A stretch of DNA of 64,000 nucleotides from Halomonas huangheensis (GCF_001431725.1 NZ_CP013106.1:4693487-4757486), one strand, 5' to 3'. Counted from the stretch's first letter, positions 8,577-18,274 are shown. Notes: generated by a model from the letters alone, not told the origin. Numbers and translations: made by a program.

Positions 8577-9320
8577 TTATTGCTTTCTCGCCGGGCCAGG
8601 CCCGGTGATGGCATCATGATCAAGATCATCGGGGTCGGTATGGCGGATATCCAGCCCCTTGACCAGGTAGATGACATATTCGGCCAGGTTGTTGGCGTGG
8701 TCGCCGATCCGCTCGAGAGCGCGCAGGATCCACATCACACCCAGCACCGGAGAAATCGAGCGAGCATCTTCCATCATGAATGTCATCAAGGCACGCATGG
8801 CGCTCTGATATTCGCTATCGACGCGATCGTCTTCCTGGACGACTTCCATCGCCAGTTCAGTGTCGAAACGTGCAAAGGATGTCAGTGCATCACGCACCAT
8901 ACGCCGCACATGCTCACTGATGTTGCGGACTTCCACGAAGCCTCTGGAACCATTATTGCTGCCGATGAGTTCGATGGCATTACGCGCGATCTTGCTGGCT
9001 TCATCGCCGATCCTTTCTAGATCGGAGGCCGCACGAATCACCGCCAGCACCAGACGCAGATCCGAAGCCGCCGGCTGGCGACGCGCCAGTACACGGGTAC
9101 ACTCATCATCGATCTTGATCTGCATGTCATTGACCGCACGATCATTGTCGACCACACGCTCGGCCAGCGTCGAGTCACCATCGAGCAGTGCGCTGACCGC
9201 GTCCTGCACCTGCTTCTCGACCAGTCCACCCATGGCCATCAGGTGGGTCTTGAGCTCCTCGAGTTCATGGTTGAACTGACGAGAAATGTGCTGGCTGTGG
9301 GTATCGCTGGTGATATCCAT
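8577..9320 (-). CDS. phoU: Phosphate signalling protein PhoU
   Basis: PhoU couples the PstSCAB transporter to PhoR, keeping the regulon off when phosphate is plentiful. The 247-residue all-helical protein contains two PhoU repeats. In each, a DLERIGDEA- or ALERIGDHANN-type metal-binding motif is visible (around residues 95-105 and 200-212). It opens with HISRQFNHELEELK as in E. coli PhoU. The ATG at 9320 has an AGGAG site; the frame upstream belongs to pstB. It is the last gene of pstS-C-A-B-phoU, the usual order. Confidence 0.96.
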   Translation of the reverse strand: MDITSDTHSQHISRQFNHELEELKTHLMAMGGLVEKQVQDAVSALLDGDSTLAERVVDNDRAVNDMQIKIDDECTRVLARRQPAASDLRLVLAVIRAASDLERIGDEASKIARNAIELIGSNNGSRGFVEVRNISEHVRRMVRDALTSFARFDTELAMEVVQEDDRVDSEYQSAMRALMTFMMEDARSISPVLGVMWILRALERIGDHANNLAEYVIYLVKGLDIRHTDPDDLDHDAITGPGPARKQ

Positions 9321-9342
9321 AGGTCTCTCCTGTCGGACTCGG

Positions 9343-10176
9343 TCAACTGACCATTCGCCCGGTAATATAATTCTCGGTGCGCCGCAGACGGGGATGGGTG
9401 AACAGGGTATCCGTCGAGCCATACTCCACCAGTTCGCCGTTATGCAGAAACGCTGTGTAATCCGACACCCGCGCCGCCTGTTGCATGTTGTGGGTCACCA
9501 GCACCAGAGTGAGATGCGACTTCAGGTTGCCGATCAACTCCTCGATCTTCAGTGTCGAGATGGGGTCCAGCGCCGAGGCTGGCTCATCGAGTAACAACAC
9601 TTCCGGCTCAACGGCCAGGGTACGGGCAATCACCAGGCGCTGTTGCTGGCCCCCCGACAGGGACCATGCCGACGCGCGCAGGCGCCCCTTCACTTCCTCC
9701 CACAGCGCCGCCGATTTCAGCGCCCACTCGACGACATCGTCGATACGCCGTTTACTCAATCCTCCCTGCAAGCGCAGGCCAAAAGCCACATTGTCGTAGA
9801 TCGACATCGGAAACGGGTTGGGTGTCTGAAATACCATGCCGACCCGCCGCCTGAGTTCCGCTACCTCAACCCGAGGATCATGAATGTCATGTCCTTCCAG
9901 ATGAATGGAACCCTGCCGCGTCACGCTCTCGTCCAGATCATGCAGGCGGTTGAGAGCACGCAGCAGAGTGGATTTTCCGCATCCCGAGGGGCCGATGAAG
10001 GCAGTCACTCGATGACGTGGAATACGCAGCGTCAAGTCTCTGAGCGCCGGCTTGCCATCATAGGCGAGCGTCAGCCCTTCGATATCAAGGCTTGTCTCGG
10101 TGGAGGGAAAATCCATGATCGCCCTATTCCGAGTGCTCTGAACACTGCCATCCTTCGGCTTACGATTGACGGACAT
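9343..10176 (-). CDS. pstB: Phosphate ABC transporter ATP-binding protein PstB
   Basis: PstB energises high-affinity phosphate import. Walker [10 protein letters not shown] (residues 62-70 from this start), signature LSGGQQQR, Walker [14 protein letters not shown] and the switch histidine in LVTHNMQQA are all present, and [14 protein letters not shown] is typical of PstB. I use the ATG at 10176 (277 residues), 14 bases after the pstA stop with GGGGAG upstream. The ATG at 10116 would give 257 residues, the E. coli length, and also has a fair AGGG site. It lies between pstA and phoU. Confidence 0.95.
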   Translation of the reverse strand: MSVNRKPKDGSVQSTRNRAIMDFPSTETSLDIEGLTLAYDGKPALRDLTLRIPRHRVTAFIGPSGCGKSTLLRALNRLHDLDESVTRQGSIHLEGHDIHDPRVEVAELRRRVGMVFQTPNPFPMSIYDNVAFGLRLQGGLSKRRIDDVVEWALKSAALWEEVKGRLRASAWSLSGGQQQRLVIARTLAVEPEVLLLDEPASALDPISTLKIEELIGNLKSHLTLVLVTHNMQQAARVSDYTAFLHNGELVEYGSTDTLFTHPRLRRTENYITGRMVS

Positions 10177-10189
10177 CAACTCCCCAGCC

Positions 10190-11791
10190 TCATTGACGCG
10201 CGAACGCGCCATGACGCGTGCGCAAATAGTGACGCAAGAATATTGCAGTAAGGTTAAGCACCAGAATCACCAGTACCAACAATAGCGCTGTGGCATAGAT
10301 CAAAGGCAAGGCCGCCTGCACATCACTGGAATGGAAGGCCGAATCGTAGATCTGGTAGCCAAGGTGCATGAACTTGCGTTCGAGGTGCAGCCAGGGGAAC
10401 TCTCCATCCACCGGCACCTGAGGAGCCAGCTTGGCCACCCCAACCAACATCAAGGGAGCAACTTCTCCGGCGGCACGCGCAACCGCCAGAATCATCCCGG
10501 TCAGCATCGCCGGCATTGCCATCGGCAGCACCACACGAGTCAGCATTTCAAGGTGGGTGGCCCCCAACGCCAATGCACCTTCCCGCTGATGCATGGGAAT
10601 TCTCGCCAGTCCTTCCTCGGTGGCGACGATGACCACTGGCAAGGTCAGTAGCGCCAGTGTCAGCGAGGCCCACAGTAATCCTCCTGTGCCGAAGGTCGGC
10701 GATGGCAGCGTATCGGCGAAGAACCATTCATCCAGTTGTCCGCCGATGCCATAGACAAAGACACCAAGCCCGAAGACGCCATAGACAATCGAAGGCACGC
10801 CCGCGAGATTGCGGACACCGATCCGCACCAGCCGGGTCAACCGTCCCTGATGGGCAACTTCATTGAGGTAGACCGCAGCCAGTACACCGAAGGGGGTGAC
10901 CAGGATCGACATCAGGATCACCATCAGCACCGTGCCGAAAATCGCTGGCCATACGCCTCCCGCCGTATTGGCTGCGCGGGGTCCCTCTGCGAGAAACTGC
11001 CATACCCCACGGGCCCAGTGACCCACTTTCTGGAAAAAATTCATGCTATTGGGCTGAAAGATGGCATCCACTTCGTCAAGTGGTTGTTCGAGGCGCCAAC
11101 CCTCAGCGGTCTCGAGAATCAGCGTGGTACCGCCCATCGATGCTTGCAGATCATGCGCCTGTTGTTGGAGCTCACTGAGACGCTGATGAAGCTGAATGTC
11201 TTCACCATTGCCTTCCAGTTGACGAATCAACGGCAGAATTCGAGTGTTCTCCAGCACGTCACGCTGATCACGCAACTTCCTGATTTCGGAAAGGTTCTTG
11301 TCAATCTGTTGCCAAGCCGCGTCACCATCGAAACGTTTGCCAGCCACATTGACCGCCACCAGGTGGCCAAGAAAATCACTCCAGCTCATCCGCTTGAGGT
11401 GCACAATATCGGCTGGGGTGGTGTCCTGCTCTATGTCTTCTACATCTACCCAGCGCCAGATGCCACCGGAGACATCACGGTTGGCAGTAAAGTAACGGCG
11501 CTCCTCTTTACCCTCTCGACTGCTACCCGCTTCGCTGCTACCTGCGTCCGGAATTTGCCGAGTTTCCACCGGCACGCCGATGACCTGACTACCATCCGCC
11601 AGGCCAAGTCGATGCACTTCGGAGGGCCAGAAGTTGGCCAGACCGCGGCTCATCAACAACACCAGCAATGCACCCAGCATCAGCAGCGACAGTGCCACGG
11701 CCATCGCGCACCACCATGCCCAGGGCCCTTCACCGCTGCGCCAGCGTCCCGTCTGTGCCGATTCGACGGCAGTATGTCCGGGAATTTTCAT
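10190..11791 (-). CDS. pstA: Phosphate ABC transporter permease PstA, long form
   Basis: PstA is one of the two membrane subunits of the phosphate importer. This 533-residue protein is far longer than E. coli PstA (296). A first membrane helix (about 25-48) is followed by roughly 220 extra residues, presumably periplasmic, with a coiled-coil-like stretch (about 160-220). The normal permease core begins near 285 and contains the EAA-type loop [20 protein letters not shown]. Pseudomonads have a similarly long PstA. Its ATG overlaps the pstC stop (ATGA), implying translational coupling. Confidence 0.93.
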   Translation of the reverse strand: MKIPGHTAVESAQTGRWRSGEGPWAWWCAMAVALSLLMLGALLVLLMSRGLANFWPSEVHRLGLADGSQVIGVPVETRQIPDAGSSEAGSSREGKEERRYFTANRDVSGGIWRWVDVEDIEQDTTPADIVHLKRMSWSDFLGHLVAVNVAGKRFDGDAAWQQIDKNLSEIRKLRDQRDVLENTRILPLIRQLEGNGEDIQLHQRLSELQQQAHDLQASMGGTTLILETAEGWRLEQPLDEVDAIFQPNSMNFFQKVGHWARGVWQFLAEGPRAANTAGGVWPAIFGTVLMVILMSILVTPFGVLAAVYLNEVAHQGRLTRLVRIGVRNLAGVPSIVYGVFGLGVFVYGIGGQLDEWFFADTLPSPTFGTGGLLWASLTLALLTLPVVIVATEEGLARIPMHQREGALALGATHLEMLTRVVLPMAMPAMLTGMILAVARAAGEVAPLMLVGVAKLAPQVPVDGEFPWLHLERKFMHLGYQIYDSAFHSSDVQAALPLIYATALLLVLVILVLNLTAIFLRHYLRTRHGAFARQ

Positions 11792-13038
11792 GGGTCACTC
11801 CGCACAATACGGAAGCGCCGCCTCAGGCGGGTACGCACCAACTCGGCCAGCGTATTGACGAGGAAGGTAAACAGGAACAATGCCAGAGCAGCGAGCAACA
11901 ACAAGCGATAGTGGGTGCCACCGGGGCCGGCCTCGGGCAGTTCAATGGCAATGCTGGATGCCAGCGAACGCAATCCATCCAGCGGGTTGGCGCTCATCAG
12001 TGCGGTGTTACCACTGGCCATCAGCACAATCATGGTTTCGCCCACAGCGCGCCCGGCACCGATCATCATCGCCGAGAAGATTCCCGGCCAGGCCACTGGC
12101 AACACCACTCTGGTTAGCGTCTGCCAACGAGTGGCGCCCATTGCCTGTGCGCCGTCCGAGAGACCGCGCGGCACATCCACCAACGCATCCTCGGCCAGCG
12201 CATAGATACCCGGCATGACCGCGAAGCCCATCGCCAGACCGAGGATCAGTGCATTACGTGCTTCGACGTCCCAACCCAGCCAGGTTTCAATCCACAACCT
12301 GAGATCCCCGCCAAACCACCAATCCTCAAACAGCGGCGCCAACCAGTGGGCAAGCCATACCAGCAACAGCAGCCATGGAATCAGCCACAATGATGCCCAG
12401 CGCAGCGACAATGCCAATCGCCAGCCGCCAGGTAAGCAGCGGCGCGCTCCGGCAAGGCATAACACACCAAGCGGCAGCAACAGTACCGTCATCAATGCCA
12501 TCGCCAGATGTAGCTCCACCCAGGGCCCAAGCACCAGACCCGCAATGAAACCCAGTACCACACTGGGCATGGCTTCCATGAGTTCAAGCGTTGGCTTGAT
12601 ACGTGTTCGCAGATGGCGAGACATGTAAAGGCTGGAATGAATCGCTGCGCCCAGTGCCAATGGTACCGCGAGCACCAATGCCCATGCCGCGGCTTCCAGG
12701 GTTCCCCATGCCAGCGGCACCAGACTGACGTATGGGGTCCCACTTTCTTCGAGACGATAGGGCAGCCAGCGATATTCGAGATTGTCACCGTAGGGTTGCG
12801 GCTGCCACAACATGGAGAGAGTCAGCCTGGGTGCCGTTTCCGACGGAAGGTCATCGGAAGGAAAGAATAGCGGAATGACCTCCACTGCGAGGAAAACGCC
12901 AATCGCCAATACCGCCATCAACACGCCAATCCCACCGGCGGTGATCAGAGCCCTGGCCAGCCGATCGCGCCGCTGGCGATAGCGGTGCAAATGTAGCGGA
13001 CTCTTCGCGGAAGAGTCAGGCGTGGGCGCGTCAGGCAT
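11788..13038 (-). CDS. pstC: Phosphate ABC transporter permease PstC
   Basis: PstC pairs with PstA as the membrane channel of the phosphate importer. The 416-residue protein has a cytoplasmic basic N-terminus, a first helix at about 33-55, an extra periplasmic stretch (about 60-105), then the permease core. The EAA loop reads GLSDGAQAMGATRWQTLTRVVLP near 300. It is longer than E. coli PstC (319) but shorter than the pseudomonad form. The ATG at 13038 lacks a recognisable ribosome site, so the start is less certain. A strong Pho-box promoter precedes it. Confidence 0.93.
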   Translation of the reverse strand: MPDAPTPDSSAKSPLHLHRYRQRRDRLARALITAGGIGVLMAVLAIGVFLAVEVIPLFFPSDDLPSETAPRLTLSMLWQPQPYGDNLEYRWLPYRLEESGTPYVSLVPLAWGTLEAAAWALVLAVPLALGAAIHSSLYMSRHLRTRIKPTLELMEAMPSVVLGFIAGLVLGPWVELHLAMALMTVLLLPLGVLCLAGARRCLPGGWRLALSLRWASLWLIPWLLLLVWLAHWLAPLFEDWWFGGDLRLWIETWLGWDVEARNALILGLAMGFAVMPGIYALAEDALVDVPRGLSDGAQAMGATRWQTLTRVVLPVAWPGIFSAMMIGAGRAVGETMIVLMASGNTALMSANPLDGLRSLASSIAIELPEAGPGGTHYRLLLLAALALFLFTFLVNTLAELVRTRLRRRFRIVRSDP

Positions 13039-13057
13039 GGGAAATAATGACCGGGTT

Positions 13058-13100
13058 CATATAGCAAAGTTAAGGCAATTTCATGACAGCAAGATGACAA
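13058..13100 (-). promoter_or_regulatory. Pho box and -10 immediately upstream of pstC
   Basis: Read leftward: TTGTCAT-CTTG-CTGTCAT (13100 to 13083), 13 of 14 matches to the two consensus PhoB half-sites, with exact 11-bp periodicity. A third, weaker repeat TTGCCTT follows in phase (13078-13072), then TATATG (13063-13058) as -10. This is the best Pho box in the window. It lies in the pstS-pstC gap, so the transporter core can be induced separately from the binding protein. Confidence 0.75.
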
Positions 13101-13145
13101 CCGCCAATTCACAACTTCCCGTCCACCAGGCAAGTTCTCTGATCC

Positions 13146-14126
13146 TCAGGTCCCGGACAATACATCCAGATCGCCAAATGCCGGCAGGCCAAGGCGTTGC
13201 CGCTGAGTCTCGAGCTCGGGAATCGGCAGCGCCACAAACCCCAACTCAGTCACCACCTGTTGTCCGCGTGGTGACAGAATCAGGTCAAGCAGCGCACGCT
13301 CCGGCGCTGGTAGGGCGGCGTCTGGAGGACGGTTGACGTACAACAGCAGCTCTCGTGCCATGGGATAGGCCCCACTATGCAGCGTTTGATGATTGGGACT
13401 CACAGCCTCTCCACGGGGCCCGATGGCAACGGTATGCACATCGGCCGTCAAGTGGTTGAGGCCAGCATAGCCGATGGCACCAGGATCCGACCCCACTGCG
13501 GCGACCACCGCCGCTGAACCGGGCGACGCATTGACCGTGACTCGAAAGTTGCCATCACACAAGGCGGCACGGCGAAACAGCTCATGGGTACCGGACACCG
13601 CATTGCGTCCATGCACATGGATGCGCCCCGAAGGTGAGTCGAGCCCCAACTGACTCCAGTGTGTCACTTCTGCTTCAGCACCACAGCGTCGGGTATCGGA
13701 AAATATCGCATCCAGTTGCTGCGCAGTAAGCTGCTGAAGGGGGTTATGGCGATTGACTACTATCACCAGCGCATCTCGACCTACTGCCACGCGCGTCGGC
13801 TGATATCCATGACGTTCAGCAAAACTCGAGCGCTCGTTATCCAGCATCGGTCGCGACATGGGCCCGATCAGCGTCGTACCCGCGGTCAGTGCTGTCGGGG
13901 CGCTGGCAGAGCCGCTGGCCTGCATCTGCACCCTCAGGCCGGGATGATCCTGCCTCAGAAGCTCTCCCCAGCGCAGCATCAACTCCGCCATGGTATCGGA
14001 ACCCACGGTATCCAGATTGCCCACCACATCATCAGCCTGGGCCCAGCCTGGGGTCAGACCGAGGCAACACAGCAACAACAGGCAGACGATATTTCCTGTT
14101 ATCTGAAGATTTCGCAACAACTGCAT
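13146..14126 (-). CDS. pstS: Phosphate ABC transporter substrate-binding protein PstS
   Basis: PstS captures phosphate in the periplasm and delivers it to PstCA. The 326-residue protein has a Sec signal peptide (positively charged start, hydrophobic 12-25, probable cleavage after AQA near 31). Phosphate-loop motifs follow: VGSDTMAELM, ASGSASAPTAL, and the family's IHVHGRNAVSGTHELFRR and GSAAVVAAVGSDPGAIGYAG. A GGAGGG site precedes the ATG. It heads pstS-C-A-B-phoU, with a 107-base gap before pstC that holds its own promoter. Confidence 0.94.
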   Translation of the reverse strand: MQLLRNLQITGNIVCLLLLCCLGLTPGWAQADDVVGNLDTVGSDTMAELMLRWGELLRQDHPGLRVQMQASGSASAPTALTAGTTLIGPMSRPMLDNERSSFAERHGYQPTRVAVGRDALVIVVNRHNPLQQLTAQQLDAIFSDTRRCGAEAEVTHWSQLGLDSPSGRIHVHGRNAVSGTHELFRRAALCDGNFRVTVNASPGSAAVVAAVGSDPGAIGYAGLNHLTADVHTVAIGPRGEAVSPNHQTLHSGAYPMARELLLYVNRPPDAALPAPERALLDLILSPRGQQVVTELGFVALPIPELETQRQRLGLPAFGDLDVLSGT

Positions 14127-14198
14127 GGACCCTCCGCGCAGTGATGTGGTCTATCAGCAAGTAGAGGGGCGGTATATAGCATGGCATGATGTCAGCAC

Positions 14199-14242
14199 AT
14201 GCTAGTGTCGCCACAATAACCACAATGACAACAATGCGTCAG
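14199..14242 (-). promoter_or_regulatory. Candidate Pho promoter of pstS
   Basis: Leftward CTGACGC-ATTG-TTGTCAT (14242 to 14225) has the Pho-box spacing with 4/7 and 6/7 matches. Twenty bases on lies TAGCAT (14204-14199), a plausible -10 at the same distance as in the pstC promoter. A TATATA at 14173-14178 is an alternative -10. The site overlaps the upstream region of the divergent thioesterase gene. Confidence 0.4.
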
Positions 14243-14252
14243 GACGACCACC

Positions 14253-14630
14253 ATGACTGAAGTCGATGACATTCCAACTCCCCGTGGCCAACTGGCCCTG
14301 AAAATCGCCGCAACACGTGCGCATACCAATGCCCATGGCGATATTCCCGCCGGCTGGCTGATCAGTCAGATGGACCAGGCTGCTGAACTGACTGCAGGCC
14401 GCGAGGCCCATGGACGCACAGCCACCGTGGCAGTGGAAACCATGGATTTCCTGTGTCCGGTACGCGTCGGTTCAGTGATCAGCATCTATACCGAGGTTGG
14501 CGATATCGGCCACAGCTCGATCAAGATTGATGTCGAAGTATGGGATGACGAGCTACACAAGGTCACCGAAGCCTACTTCGTGATGGTGGCTCTGGACGAC
14601 AACGGCCGTATCCGAGCAGTACAGACATGA
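14253..14630 (+). CDS. Acyl-CoA thioesterase, YciA/hotdog family
   Basis: A 125-residue single hotdog-fold protein, probably hydrolysing acyl-CoA esters. Hotdog features visible are ANAHGDIPAGWLISQMDQAAELTA (the central helix with the catalytic Asp), then VAVETMDFLCPVRVGSVISIYTEV and a final beta strand containing KVTEAYFVMVALD. Length is typical of YciA (about 132). An AGGA site precedes the ATG. It is divergent from pstS, sharing the intergenic region, and convergent with the TRAP gene. No neighbour reveals the substrate. Confidence 0.85.
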   Translation: MTEVDDIPTPRGQLALKIAATRAHTNAHGDIPAGWLISQMDQAAELTAGREAHGRTATVAVETMDFLCPVRVGSVISIYTEVGDIGHSSIKIDVEVWDDELHKVTEAYFVMVALDDNGRIRAVQT

Positions 14631-14642
14631 ACCATAACGACA

Positions 14643-14674
14643 AGCTACGAGCGGCGGAAGGCCAACTCGTAGCT
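14643..14674. terminator. Hairpin between convergent genes
   Basis: Perfect 9-bp stem AGCTACGAG (14643-14651) with CTCGTAGCT (14666-14674), 14-base loop, between the thioesterase and the TRAP binding protein. It has no long T tract on either strand, so a bidirectional terminator is inferred from position. Confidence 0.5.
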
Positions 14675-14685
14675 CGTTCTCGGTA

Positions 14686-15777
14686 TCAGCTCTGTACCAC
14701 GCTCTCACGAGCTTTCAGGTAGGCGAACTCACCTACGTCGGTGAAACCGCGCACCTTCTGCTGGAAGGCCTGGTAGGATTCGAAGATCTTCGCAGACGGC
14801 GGATCACTGTCTACCTGCTGCTGAATCACCTGCTGAGAGGAATCGTACAGCGCCTTGATGACATCCTCAGGGAAAGCGCGCAGTTGAACGTCATGTTCGT
14901 TGACCAGCGTGTCCAGCGCTTCGGCGTTGCGCAGTGCGAATTCGCTGATCATGGCCAGATTCGAGGCCATCGCGGCTTCGGTCACCACCGCCTTGAGGTC
15001 GTCTGGCAGTGCGTTCCAGGCATCCAGATTGACGGTGCCTTCGAGTATCGCGCAGGGCTCGTTCCACGCTGAGGTGTAGTAGTAGTCCGCCACCTGATGA
15101 AGGCCGAAGGCCAGATCGTTGTAGGGGCCAACCCAATCCGCTGCATCCAGCACACCAGTCTGCAATGAGGTGAAGATTTCACTGCCGGGAATGGTCAGGG
15201 TGGAAACACCGATGCCGGCCATTGCTTCACCCGCCAAGCCTGGCAGACGCAGTTTGAGCCCCTGCATGTCATCAAGAGAGTTGATTTCCTTCTTGAACCA
15301 ACCCGCCATCTGGGTGCCGGTGTTACCTACCGGGAAGGGCTTGAGGTTGTGCTCGGCATAGAGCTCATCCCAGAGTTTCTGGCCATCGCCGTAGTACAGC
15401 CAGGCATTGGTCTCGGTGGTGTTCATACCAAAGGGAACGGCGGTGAAGAACTGGGATGCCGCCACCTTGCCACGCCAGTAATAGGACGCGGAATGTCCCA
15501 TCTCGGCGGTGCCCTGAGCCACGGCATCGAACACTTCCATGGCCGGTACCATCTCACCGGCACCGTGTACCTTTACGCGCATCCGCCCGCCGGAAAGGCG
15601 TTCGATACGCGCCGCGAAATCATTGGCACCGGTGCCCAGTGCAGGAAAATTCTTCGGCCAGGACGTCACCATATTCCAGGTGATGGTGTCCTGGGCGCTG
15701 GCGGTACTGACGAAGGGGGCTGCGGCAACACCGGCAGCACCAATACCGGCAGTCTTGAGGAAGGAACGGCGTTCCAT
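14686..15777 (-). CDS. TRAP transporter substrate-binding protein, DctP/TakP type, Tat-exported
   Basis: TRAP binding proteins capture organic acids or related solutes in the periplasm for a DctQM membrane pair. The 363-residue protein begins with a twin-arginine signal (ERRSFLKTAGIGAAG, cleavage near ASAQ28). It continues with the TakP-like TWNMVTSWPKNFPALG, ASYYWRGKVAASQFFTAVPFG and the ligand-arginine segment GLKLRLPGLAGEAM. TakP-type members bind 2-oxo acids or form dimers; the substrate here is unknown. A good AGGAG site precedes the ATG. No dctQ or dctM gene lies next to it. Confidence 0.9.
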   Translation of the reverse strand: MERRSFLKTAGIGAAGVAAAPFVSTASAQDTITWNMVTSWPKNFPALGTGANDFAARIERLSGGRMRVKVHGAGEMVPAMEVFDAVAQGTAEMGHSASYYWRGKVAASQFFTAVPFGMNTTETNAWLYYGDGQKLWDELYAEHNLKPFPVGNTGTQMAGWFKKEINSLDDMQGLKLRLPGLAGEAMAGIGVSTLTIPGSEIFTSLQTGVLDAADWVGPYNDLAFGLHQVADYYYTSAWNEPCAILEGTVNLDAWNALPDDLKAVVTEAAMASNLAMISEFALRNAEALDTLVNEHDVQLRAFPEDVIKALYDSSQQVIQQQVDSDPPSAKIFESYQAFQQKVRGFTDVGEFAYLKARESVVQS

Positions 15778-15906
15778 TAGGCGTGCTCCTGAGGTTGTTA
15801 TGTCGGCGCCGACATTATCCTGTGGCGCAGTGTCCGCCAGGCAGTATGCGGGAAACGGAAATTAGCCTGCAAGCGGCTCCTGATCAGCTCAGTGTGCCCT
15901 TCTCCC

Positions 15907-18111
15907 TCACAACGGAGTCAGTTTGGCAAAACCCAGCACCAACCATTTGTCGCCTTCATCCTCGAAACTGACATGGACACGCGCCCGCTCGCCCTGCCCT
16001 TCAGCATTGATGATCACTCCTTCTCCGAACACCGGGTGCGCAACGCGCTGGCCCAGCGCCAGGGCCGGCAGGTCATCACTGGCGTCAATGCTCGCCTGCT
16101 GCCAGCGGGATGGAGACGGCCTGACACTCACGGGTCGCGACACCTGGCCACGCAGACGGACCTCCTCAAGCAGCGATTCCGGTAATTCACGCAAGAACCG
16201 TGACGGACGCTGGAAGGTTTCCTTGCCATGCATGCGACGTATCTCGGCATGGGTCAGGTAGAGCTTGTGCATGGCCCGGGTAACGCCGACATAACATAGG
16301 CGCCGCTCCTCTTCGAGTCGACCATGCTCCTCAAGCGACATGCGATGAGGGAAAAGCCCCTCCTCAACACCGGCAATGAACACCACCGGGAACTCCAGCC
16401 CCTTGGCCGAGTGCAGCGTCATCAACTGCACACTATCCTCGAACTCGTCGGCTTCATGATCTCCAGCGTTGAGTGCGGCTTCGGCAAGGAAGGCCTCGAG
16501 CGCCACCATGCCTTCACCGACTTCGATATCTCCCTGAGTCTCGCCCTGCACGAACGCCCTTGCCGCATTGATCAGTTCCTCAAGGTTCTCGACTCTCGCC
16601 TGGCCCTTTTCGCCTTTTTCATTGCGGTGGTGTTCGATCAATCCGGTGCGCTTGTTGATCAACTCGATGATGCGATGCAGCTCGAGCCCGGAGGCTTCGT
16701 CATCGCAACCGTCAATCAGATCAGCAAATGCCTTGAGAGAGGTCGCCGCGCGTCCCTTCAGCGAGCCATCGGCAAGTGCGTCGTGCAGCGCCTGCCACAA
16801 TGGGACCTCGGTGTGACGAGCCCGCTCACGCAGAATCTCGACGGTACGCGTGCCGATGCCACGCGCCGGGACATTGATGACCCGCTCGAGGGAGGCGTCA
16901 TCGTCACGATTCAACAGCAGGCGCAGATACGCCAGTGAGTTCTTGATCTCGAGACGTTCGTAGAAGCGATGCCCACCATAGATACGATAAGGCATACCCT
17001 GACGGATCAGTGTTTCCTCGAGCACTCGCGACTGGGCGTTGGAGCGGTAGAGAATGGCGATGTCACGGCGATTGATCCCTTCGTCCACCCTGGATTTGAT
17101 GGTATCGACGATGAAGCGTGCCTCGTCCATATCATTGAAGCCGGCATATACCGAGATCGGCTCTCCACGCTCGCCTGCCGTCCACAACTCCTTGCCCATA
17201 CGGTCAGAGTTCTGACGAATCAAGGTATTGGCGGCCTCGAGGATGGCGCTGGTAGAGCGATAGTTCTGCTCGAGGCGTACGGTGCGCGTATCCGGAAACT
17301 CTTCCTCAAAGCGACGAATATTCTCGATCCGTGCGCCGCGCCAGCCATAGATCGATTGATCATCATCACCCACCACGGTCATCGGTGTACGCTGGCCGGT
17401 CAACAGCTTGAGCCAGGCATACTGCAGGGTGTTGGTATCCTGGAACTCATCGACCAGAACATGGCCGAAACGCTCCTGATAGTGGGCCAGTAGCGCTGGA
17501 TTATCACGCAACAGCTCGAGACTGCGCAGTAGCAACTCGCCGAAATCGACCAGACCGCCACGCTCACAGGTCAGTTGATAGACGTTATACAGCTCTGCCA
17601 TCTGCTCGACATAGGCGTCCCCGTTGACCTTCACCTGGTGGGGCCGTAACCCCTCTTCCTTGCAACCGGAGATAAAGGACTGCACCTGGCGCGGTGGAAA
17701 ACGCTCGTCATCGATCCGGCCATCTTTCAACAGGCGTTTGATCAGACGCAGTTGGTCATCGGAGTCGATGATCTGGAAATGCTGGGGCAGGCGTGCATCC
17801 TGCCAGTGAGTGCGCAGCAGGCGATGAGCAATGGAGTGGAAGGTGCCTACCCAGACATGGCGCAGCGACATCCGCAGCACCGACTCCAGGCGCGTACGCA
17901 TCTCGCGTGCCGCCTTGTTGGTAAACGTCACCGCCAACACTGCATAGGGCGATAGGCCCTCAACCTGCATCAACCAGGCGATGCGATGCACCAGCACCCG
18001 TGTCTTGCCGGAACCGGCACCGGCCAGCACCAGCATATTGCCTTGCGGGGCACATACCGCTTCGTGTTGAGCCGGATTGAGGCCGTCGATGATCGCCGTG
18101 ACATCATCCAT
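15907..18111 (-). CDS. uvrD: DNA helicase II UvrD
   Basis: UvrD is a 3'-5' superfamily-1 helicase for nucleotide excision and mismatch repair. The 734-residue protein has Walker A AGAGSGKT (30-37), motif Ia TFTNKAAREMRTR, the DEFQDTN box near 222, GDDDQSIYGWRGA, QNYRST, TLHSAKGLEFPVVF and YVGVTRAM. The C-terminus carries a Tudor-like tail (LALGQRVAHPVFGEGVII) seen in UvrD and PcrA, favouring UvrD over Rep. I start at the ATG at 18111; a TTG two codons earlier is in frame, and neither start has a clear ribosome site. It precedes the TRAP gene on the same strand by 129 bases. Confidence 0.93.
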   Translation of the reverse strand: MDDVTAIIDGLNPAQHEAVCAPQGNMLVLAGAGSGKTRVLVHRIAWLMQVEGLSPYAVLAVTFTNKAAREMRTRLESVLRMSLRHVWVGTFHSIAHRLLRTHWQDARLPQHFQIIDSDDQLRLIKRLLKDGRIDDERFPPRQVQSFISGCKEEGLRPHQVKVNGDAYVEQMAELYNVYQLTCERGGLVDFGELLLRSLELLRDNPALLAHYQERFGHVLVDEFQDTNTLQYAWLKLLTGQRTPMTVVGDDDQSIYGWRGARIENIRRFEEEFPDTRTVRLEQNYRSTSAILEAANTLIRQNSDRMGKELWTAGERGEPISVYAGFNDMDEARFIVDTIKSRVDEGINRRDIAILYRSNAQSRVLEETLIRQGMPYRIYGGHRFYERLEIKNSLAYLRLLLNRDDDASLERVINVPARGIGTRTVEILRERARHTEVPLWQALHDALADGSLKGRAATSLKAFADLIDGCDDEASGLELHRIIELINKRTGLIEHHRNEKGEKGQARVENLEELINAARAFVQGETQGDIEVGEGMVALEAFLAEAALNAGDHEADEFEDSVQLMTLHSAKGLEFPVVFIAGVEEGLFPHRMSLEEHGRLEEERRLCYVGVTRAMHKLYLTHAEIRRMHGKETFQRPSRFLRELPESLLEEVRLRGQVSRPVSVRPSPSRWQQASIDASDDLPALALGQRVAHPVFGEGVIINAEGQGERARVHVSFEDEGDKWLVLGFAKLTPL

Positions 18112-18178
18112 GAACAAGACACCGTCGTGGTCGAAAATGGAAGCCTAGTCTACCACAGCGATGCTGGATGAATGGACA

Positions 18179-18262
18179 GTAAGAAAAGAGAGAGGGAAGG
18201 AAGAAGAAGGAAGAGAAAAGCCGGGAGCCGGGGTTACTTCCCTCTTCCAACTCACCTCTTAC
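18179..18262. repeat. Imperfect inverted repeat related to 1451-1562
   Basis: A purine-rich arm (18179-18206, GTAAGAAAAGAG then GGGAAGG) faces a pyrimidine-rich arm (18237-18262, CTTCCCTCTTCC then CACCTCTTAC). The central GGGGTTACTTCCCTCTT resembles GGGGTTACTTACCTCTT of the element beside recG. It lies between uvrD and hexR. Confidence 0.55.
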
Positions 18263-18274
18263 AGCTCGCCCGAA

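Noticed and set aside
10736..11911. 391-codon rightward open frame
   Set aside because: It lies antisense to pstA and the pstC end, both strongly supported. The translation is rich in His/Gln/Arg with no domain, typical of a shadow frame.
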